Assembly (NCBI GenBank): GCA_024305405.1
Contig: JAKNDB010000087.1
Coordinates: forward strand, 4,094,501 to 4,158,500
Direction of reading: 5' to 3'
DNA: 64,000 nucleotides
DNA from: Dirofilaria immitis
Lineage: Eukaryota > Nematoda > Chromadorea > Rhabditida > Onchocercidae
This document shows positions 42,701 through 64,000 of the stretch, piece by piece (positions within the stretch are counted from its first letter, which is position 1; each line of letters opens with the position of its first letter). The notes beneath the pieces were generated by a model. The model saw only the letters and a program-made list of their open reading frames with translations. It ran no database searches and was not told the origin of the DNA. Position numbers and translations under genes: made by a program.

Positions 42701-42928
42701 AAACCAATATCACTGAAATTATTAAACTTTAAAATTTTTTGCTGAATCATTATTTCTTGAGAGAAGTATTAAGCAGAAAAGAGGAATAAATTCGAAAAAA
42801 ACCTGCAGAGTTGCAAAACAAAAGACTTAAAAAGTTTTGTGCCATGAAAAAACCATTTGCCATACGAAATTACAAAAAATAATTAAGGAATAGAAAAAAT
42901 GATCATCATGAAAGTAGGAAAAAGCCAC
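39738..42928. other. Gap between pde-3 3' exons and the next minus-strand gene
   Basis: Holds a 37-bp tandem duplication (40654-40726) and a somewhat GC-richer block at 40090-40400 that may be promoter or untranslated sequence. Frames there (40108-40293, 40175-40393) have no recognised family. The final pde-3 exon and 3' UTR should lie in this interval, because the last recognised exon ends with a donor. Confidence 0.4.
40654..40726. repeat. 37-bp tandem duplication
   Basis: Two adjacent copies of a 37-bp unit beginning TAACTCCTCATATCACTT, differing at about one position (TTCC versus TGCC). No coding context. Confidence 0.85.
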
Positions 42929-61925
<18,997 letters not shown>

Positions 61926-62135
61926 CTACAAATATGCGATTTGAATTCCTGACTAACCATTACCATTAACCTGTTGTCGAAAAAGAAATCACTAATTACT
62001 GACCTTTTCAAAATCTATTAAAAAGAAATTATTCAAGAGAATCATCAGTGACGAATTAATTTAAATAAAATTAACAAATTGATTATCAACAGGTGAAACG
62101 AAAGGAACCAATTAGTTGATATGAGATATAATTAT

Positions 62136-62462
<327 letters not shown>

Positions 62463-62655
62463 CAATTAACCAAATCCCATAGAATCGTTGTCGCACTCAA
62501 CATTTACATTCTTACCTTCAAAAACAGAATTCGTTGAAAGTGCTGTCTACAAACAGACGAGTGAATAACTAGCCAATTCAGAAATCATTTCGATTCCATT
62601 TCATCCTTGGGTCATAAAAACGACGATAACTGAAACCACACAGTGGCCCAGGTTT

Positions 62656-62775
62656 GTTTTCATGTATCTGTACATGTATGTGTGTCTCTTACGTATGTGT
62701 TCTTGTATGTATATATGTATGTGTATGTGTATGCGTATGTTTTCAATGCCCACATATGTCTGGTGTATGTGTTTA
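62656..62775. repeat. TATG/TGTA-rich degenerate simple repeat
   Basis: Interleaved tatg, tgta and tgtg units over about 120 bp, similar in kind to the repeat at 11826-11940. No coding signal. Confidence 0.7.
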
Positions 62776-64000
62776 TTGTTATTGTATATTTTCCACATAA
62801 TGAAGGAAATAATTGCTAAAAATAGGAGAGTTAGGGATAGAGAGCGACGGAAGAAGGAAGGAGTTCAATGAACGATACTTCTATTCCATTGATGGCCTTA
62901 ATTTATTGACATATTTAACAAAATTCCAAAAGTTCATATAAGAGGGAGCAGTAAAAGCATTACGAGGTGTTATTTTCTTACATGAATGGCAAGAATTGGC
63001 CATCTAGCTACGAAAGACAGAGATTTAGAAATCTCGATGATTGAATCATTTTCCAGAAACCTTTTTGATTAGCTATGCGACATGAATGAGAAACCTTATC
63101 ATGAGCTTTAGAAGCTCAGGACGTTTTTACTTGTTTCTGATATGAACATGATTTTAACTACGTATTATCTAAAAACTTATTAAAAATATTGCCTTGTTAT
63201 TATTCACTAAATCGTAGCAAACAGTGCCACACAACAAAAACTAGTATGAAGTAAAAAGTAAAATAACTTGCAATTACACTGATCAGTAAGATTATCTGAG
63301 TTTTTGGTGGAGAAAAGATATAAATAAATAAACATGAAAGATCAGGTAAGAAAATTTGTTAATCTTTCACTAAACTCGTATTGTTATCATAATAAATAAA
63401 CATTCTTTGAGTGGCTGTTCAACCACTAACAACAGCCAAGCCTAAAAGACTAAACAGCCAATTTTTTTGGCACTTTTATGACATTGAATCGATCAAAAGT
63501 GAAATGATGAGATGAACTATCTATAAATGCTTAGTAATGGGCTGATCAACAGATCTGTGGTTAGATGAATGTTTGACTATATATTTCTCACTATTACTTC
63601 TATAACAATTGTCCTCAACAACTAAGTTTCATTTTATCGCTACTAGCATAATGGAAAGTATGGCAAATTTTTTACCAATGTCACATATCATTTGATCGGT
63701 TCAAAAGTTGCTCTTTAGAACAAATTTTGGAATATCAAAGTAGAAATAGTGTTTCGAGAATTTGCAATACACCATCAGTTCCATTACAAATTACAAAGAC
63801 TTTCCATGTCATCCATGTTTTTAGACTAGGAATTTTAAATGATTTTCTACCTTGAGAATTAATGAACTTTTCTTATTAATTTAGAATTAAACTGATTTCG
63901 AAAGTAAGGTCGGAGTGAAGATATTCTATGGAATACGACATGAAAAAAAGGGAGAAATGAATCGATGAATTATGAATTAATTATATCATTTAAAAAAAAG

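Overview
The window is AT-rich eukaryotic genomic DNA with short exons, GT-AG introns and TTTCAG-type splice acceptors. The gene content (acdh-12, maoc-1, an EFF-1/AFF-1 cell fusogen, pde-3 and an ER cyclophilin) points to a nematode. The fusogen is characteristic of nematodes, and a bacterial metC-like remnant inside an intron suggests a lineage with a past or present alphaproteobacterial (Wolbachia-like) symbiont. A filarial or other spirurid worm is my inference, not a demonstrated fact. No bacterial-style operons are present. Most real exons are shorter than 250 bp, so single-ORF views miss them; the gene models were assembled by hand from splice sites, reading phase and protein similarity recalled from memory. 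Layout, + strand, 0-5.3 kb: the 3' end of a very-long-chain acyl-CoA dehydrogenase (acdh-12), followed about 1 kb later by the MaoC-like peroxisomal enoyl-CoA hydratase 2 (maoc-1). Both are fatty-acid beta-oxidation enzymes. From 5.3 to 16.3 kb no convincing gene is seen; there are simple repeats, a 32-bp direct repeat and a few weak ORFs. From 16.3 to 21.5 kb lies a 12-exon gene for an EFF-1/AFF-1-type cell-cell fusion protein, with its transmembrane anchor and cysteine-rich tail. From 24.8 to 26.6 kb, on the - strand, is the C-terminal half of a globin-like protein, with a rare GC-AG intron. From 27.5 to 32 kb there is a tRNA-derived SINE-like element, the last two exons of an unrecognised + strand gene and a TG-rich tandem repeat. 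From 32.6 to 33.8 kb there is an ER-type cyclophilin; its first intron carries, in reverse orientation, the C-terminal part of a bacterial cystathionine beta-lyase. Layout, - strand, 34.5-62 kb: exons of two unrecognised genes (34.5-36 kb and 38.8-39.7 kb), then a phosphodiesterase-3 gene (pde-3) spanning at least 42.9-61.9 kb with a complete catalytic domain. The far right end holds a roughly 325-bp (ATT)n array. A recurrent feature is that otherwise intact exons break frame by one base (at least ten places in six genes), mostly missing bases and mostly beside homopolymers, while splice sites and flanking conserved protein remain intact. The simplest reading is residual consensus error in an assembly rather than gene decay; any automated annotation of this window would be fragmented by it. 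The genes do not form one pathway, although acdh-12 and maoc-1 are functionally linked. From memory, the C. elegans counterparts of acdh-12, maoc-1, eff-1/aff-1 and pde-3 are all on chromosome II, so the window probably reflects conserved chromosome-level linkage.
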